From CAYUMU01 sp964445985 (GTDB lineage: Bacteria > Planctomycetota > Planctomycetia > Pirellulales > S012-138): a stretch of DNA of 64,000 bases. The notes under the pieces were generated by a model. The model saw nothing but the letters and a program-made list of their open reading frames with translations, was not told where the DNA came from and did not search any database. The stretch covers positions 62,001 through 126,000 of the forward strand of contig CAYUMU010000007.1 of assembly GCA_964445985.1 (NCBI GenBank), given 5' to 3'. The position numbers were made by a program, and so were the translations under genes. How positions within the stretch are numbered: position 1 is the stretch's first letter; every line of letters starts with the position of its first letter. This document shows positions 62,022-64,000 of this stretch, in pieces.

Positions 62022-64000
62022 TTAGGGATTCACCAGGCGCGCCGACTTGCTGGGACTGAAAAACCGCTCATCGAGTTGGGCCTTGCCCTGTTCGCCATAG
62101 TGCTTGACCAGCGCAATGCGCAGTTCGCGCGGCGTCAGATTGCGGTCGTTGAACCGTTGCAGCAAATCCTGGTGCGTCTCTCGCAGTTTGCGATACCTGG
62201 CGATTTGCTCCTCGGTGTAGCCCAGGGCGGGCAAGTTCTTCAGATCTCCGCAGGTCACGGCAAAGCGAGCGTCGGTGAACAAATCGCTATGGCTATAGGC
62301 GATATCGTCCAAGGTCTCCACCACGGCCTGGGTTTTGGCGGCGGTTACCAGATCCATTTCGCGGCCAATGTTCTCTTGCTGCCGCAAGGCCTCGGCCAAG
62401 GCGGGATTCTTCTCGGCCGCTTCCGCCATTTTTACTCGCAACGACTGATACAGGTCGGGCGAGGGGGTGAACTCCTTGTGTTCCAAACCATGGGAGAAAT
62501 GGTCGAACACCATTTCTTCCACTTCCCGCGTCGGTTCGTAAAGGGGCGTCACCCGCCCCGACACCTTCATTTGCCGCGAGAACAGCGAGCCGGTGGGCGA
62601 GATGAAGTCCTTGCCAATCGAGAGCCCCAGCTTTTGCAAGTTTTCCGCCGTATTGCCCGGCCGCGCCCCTTCGCCAATGGGGAAGAACGCTTCGCGAACC
62701 AGCGGGGTCTCTTGGGCGCACAGCAGCAACAAGCCGGCACAGTAGGTCTTAATGGCCACGCCATCCAGCGGCTTGCCCTTGAGGTTCAGCACGCGATCGG
62801 TGCGAAAGTTGAGATCGAACGACGAATCGTTGCCGATAATGCTGGCGGCCCGATCGGCCATGATCTGGGAAACCGGCTCATCGTTGTGCCGCAAGAACAT
62901 GTAATGCAGCGTATCGCGAAGGTAGTTTTCCACGTTCTCGGCGGGGATCTGCGAACCCCGCTCCGGCAAATCCACAATTACCATCCGTCGCTTGCCGTCG
63001 GCGCCTTCTTCAATGGTGGCCACGCCCACGTGGGTGAACAGCCCCGGGTTGAGGTCCGTGAACAGGTTGTAAGGCGAAGGATTCCGCATCAGCAGCCAAT
63101 CGCCGGCCTTCACCTCGAAGTGCCCTAGCCGGTAGGTGTCGCCTTCCAGACCATGTTTGCGAAGCTGATCCAGCCACGCCAACAACTCTTTGCGCAGCGC
63201 GGCCATGTCGGGCGAAAGCTTCGAAGCCGGCACCCCTTCCAGCAAGCCATGGGCTTCGTCGGCCGTAATGGGCGGGCGATCGTATTCTTCGTCTTCCAAC
63301 TCGCTGGGCCGAAGATCCTGTGGCAGACCAATCTTGCGCATCGTGTCCACGGCTTGCACCACCAGGTTCAGCGGCGTTTGCGGATCACGCAACAATTGGG
63401 CCAGTCGTGGGATCTGGCTCCGTTCGCCTGTCTTGGCGATCAGTTCCAAAATGCGGGCACGATTCGCTTCCGAAACCGGTGTGACACCCGCCGGCGCGCT
63501 GGGCGGAGGCGGCAGCACTAACAAGCCGACGACCGAGGCGCCCACCTCGCTGTTGCGGCGAATGCATAGTTCCACCAGCCGTTCTCGCAACGTGGGGTCG
63601 GCGGCCACGCGGAACGCCGCGTAGTTCACGGCCTCGCTTAATTGCAATTTGAGCCGGCCCGAGAGGTCGATCAGGTTCGACATCGTCTTTAGCCAGCAGC
63701 GGATCGCATCTTTGTCGTACCTACTCTCGCCGCCCGAGCTACTCACAAACTGCGTGCGCATCGCCAGGGTTTCTTCCAGCAGTTCATCCACGCGTTGCTT
63801 CGCGGCGATTAGCCGGTCGACATGCGTCAGCACCTGCTCGCCTTGAGCCGCGCCCTCGAAGCGGGCCAGATAGGCGGCCCATTGCTCGACCATTTCCGAG
63901 GCTTTCCGCATCGGCTGGATACGGTCCTCCGTGCAGTCGCTAGCCGCTTTAGGAAGCCGGTCGCCGTAGACACTCACCCACTGCTCGAAAGCGGCGTCCT
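62022..64000 (-). CDS. YiiX/YebB-like permuted NlpC/P60 cysteine hydrolase (5' end outside window)
   Basis: The frame runs to the window edge, with an internal GTG at 63977, so the N-terminus is incomplete; at least 650 residues are visible. The central domain (about 275-430 counted from that GTG) resembles circularly permuted papain-fold enzymes of the YiiX type: GDWLLMRNPSP, FTHVGVA with the candidate catalytic His, and AIKTYCAGLLLL with the candidate catalytic Cys, in the permuted order His then Cys. The flanks (1-270 and 430-650) are helical and unassigned. Family members cleave or exchange amide or thioester bonds. The role here is unknown. Confidence 0.65.
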   Translation of the reverse strand, partial: DAAFEQWVSVYGDRLPKAASDCTEDRIQPMRKASEMVEQWAAYLARFEGAAQGEQVLTHVDRLIAAKQRVDELLEETLAMRTQFVSSSGGESRYDKDAIRCWLKTMSNLIDLSGRLKLQLSEAVNYAAFRVAADPTLRERLVELCIRRNSEVGASVVGLLVLPPPPSAPAGVTPVSEANRARILELIAKTGERSQIPRLAQLLRDPQTPLNLVVQAVDTMRKIGLPQDLRPSELEDEEYDRPPITADEAHGLLEGVPASKLSPDMAALRKELLAWLDQLRKHGLEGDTYRLGHFEVKAGDWLLMRNPSPYNLFTDLNPGLFTHVGVATIEEGADGKRRMVIVDLPERGSQIPAENVENYLRDTLHYMFLRHNDEPVSQIMADRAASIIGNDSSFDLNFRTDRVLNLKGKPLDGVAIKTYCAGLLLLCAQETPLVREAFFPIGEGARPGNTAENLQKLGLSIGKDFISPTGSLFSRQMKVSGRVTPLYEPTREVEEMVFDHFSHGLEHKEFTPSPDLYQSLRVKMAEAAEKNPALAEALRQQENIGREMDLVTAAKTQAVVETLDDIAYSHSDLFTDARFAVTCGDLKNLPALGYTEEQIARYRKLRETHQDLLQRFNDRNLTPRELRIALVKHYGEQGKAQLDERFFSPSKSARLVNP

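Overview
The window reads as a chromosomal segment of a planctomycete, most likely order Pirellulales. This is inferred from the gene content: a DUF1501/DUF1800 pair next to a DUF3352-like secreted protein, a Trx7/PDZ protein, many secreted proteins of unknown function, a CpaF ATPase fused to FHA and GYF_2 domains, and an IlvB, AroC and SerA set. Codon use is GC-rich, which also produces many long antisense ORFs that are not genes. No rRNA, tRNA or CRISPR array was recognised by eye.

Layout. 1-2.6 kb: the end of an M28 aminopeptidase with a PDZ tail, then a small secreted Cys/Pro-rich protein. 3.2-14.8 kb: a Tad/Flp-type secretion cluster on the plus strand (CpaC-like secretin, a putative lipoprotein, a TadD-like TPR lipoprotein, a polyprenol-phosphate mannosyltransferase, a small unknown, a large secreted Fn3/Ig-like protein, the FHA-CpaF-GYF_2 ATPase, TadB). 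The cluster stops at a decayed IS1182-type transposase where TadC would be expected. 15.7-22.5 kb: SerA, an epimerase, an acyl-CoA desaturase, a Trx7/PDZ protein and a Tat-exported alpha/beta hydrolase. 22.7-30.8 kb: a large hybrid histidine kinase, two poorly characterised proteins (one with an N-terminal HTH) and a coiled-coil protein. 31-39.5 kb: IlvB, an S1-domain protein, a lysine-free lipoyl-like protein, AroC, then an overlapping GNAT/PrsW pair. 39.6-49.8 kb: a repeat-rich basic exported protein, an S9 peptidase, the DUF1501/DUF1800/DUF3352-like set and a PDZ protein with a Lys/Ala-rich tail. 50-54.2 kb: a minus-strand operon for a three-subunit xanthine-dehydrogenase-family molybdoenzyme plus a 75-residue Cys-rich protein. 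54.9-56.9 kb: a HINT-containing polymorphic-toxin-like protein overlapping a putative immunity gene. 57.1-61.7 kb: a response regulator with a kinase-like ATPase output and a large hybrid kinase with HPt. 62-64 kb: an incomplete YiiX-like permuted papain-fold protein.

The most notable observations are these. The HINT toxin/immunity pair has a C-terminal domain I do not recognise. The molybdoenzyme Fe-S subunit has lost three of four ligands of its N-terminal [2Fe-2S] cluster while keeping the second cluster. The Tad ATPase has an unusual FHA/GYF_2 architecture, and its cluster is broken by an IS remnant. A lipoyl-like protein contains no lysine at all. Two families of interspersed palindromes each occur at least twice. 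All functional statements come from reading motifs and were not checked against a database.
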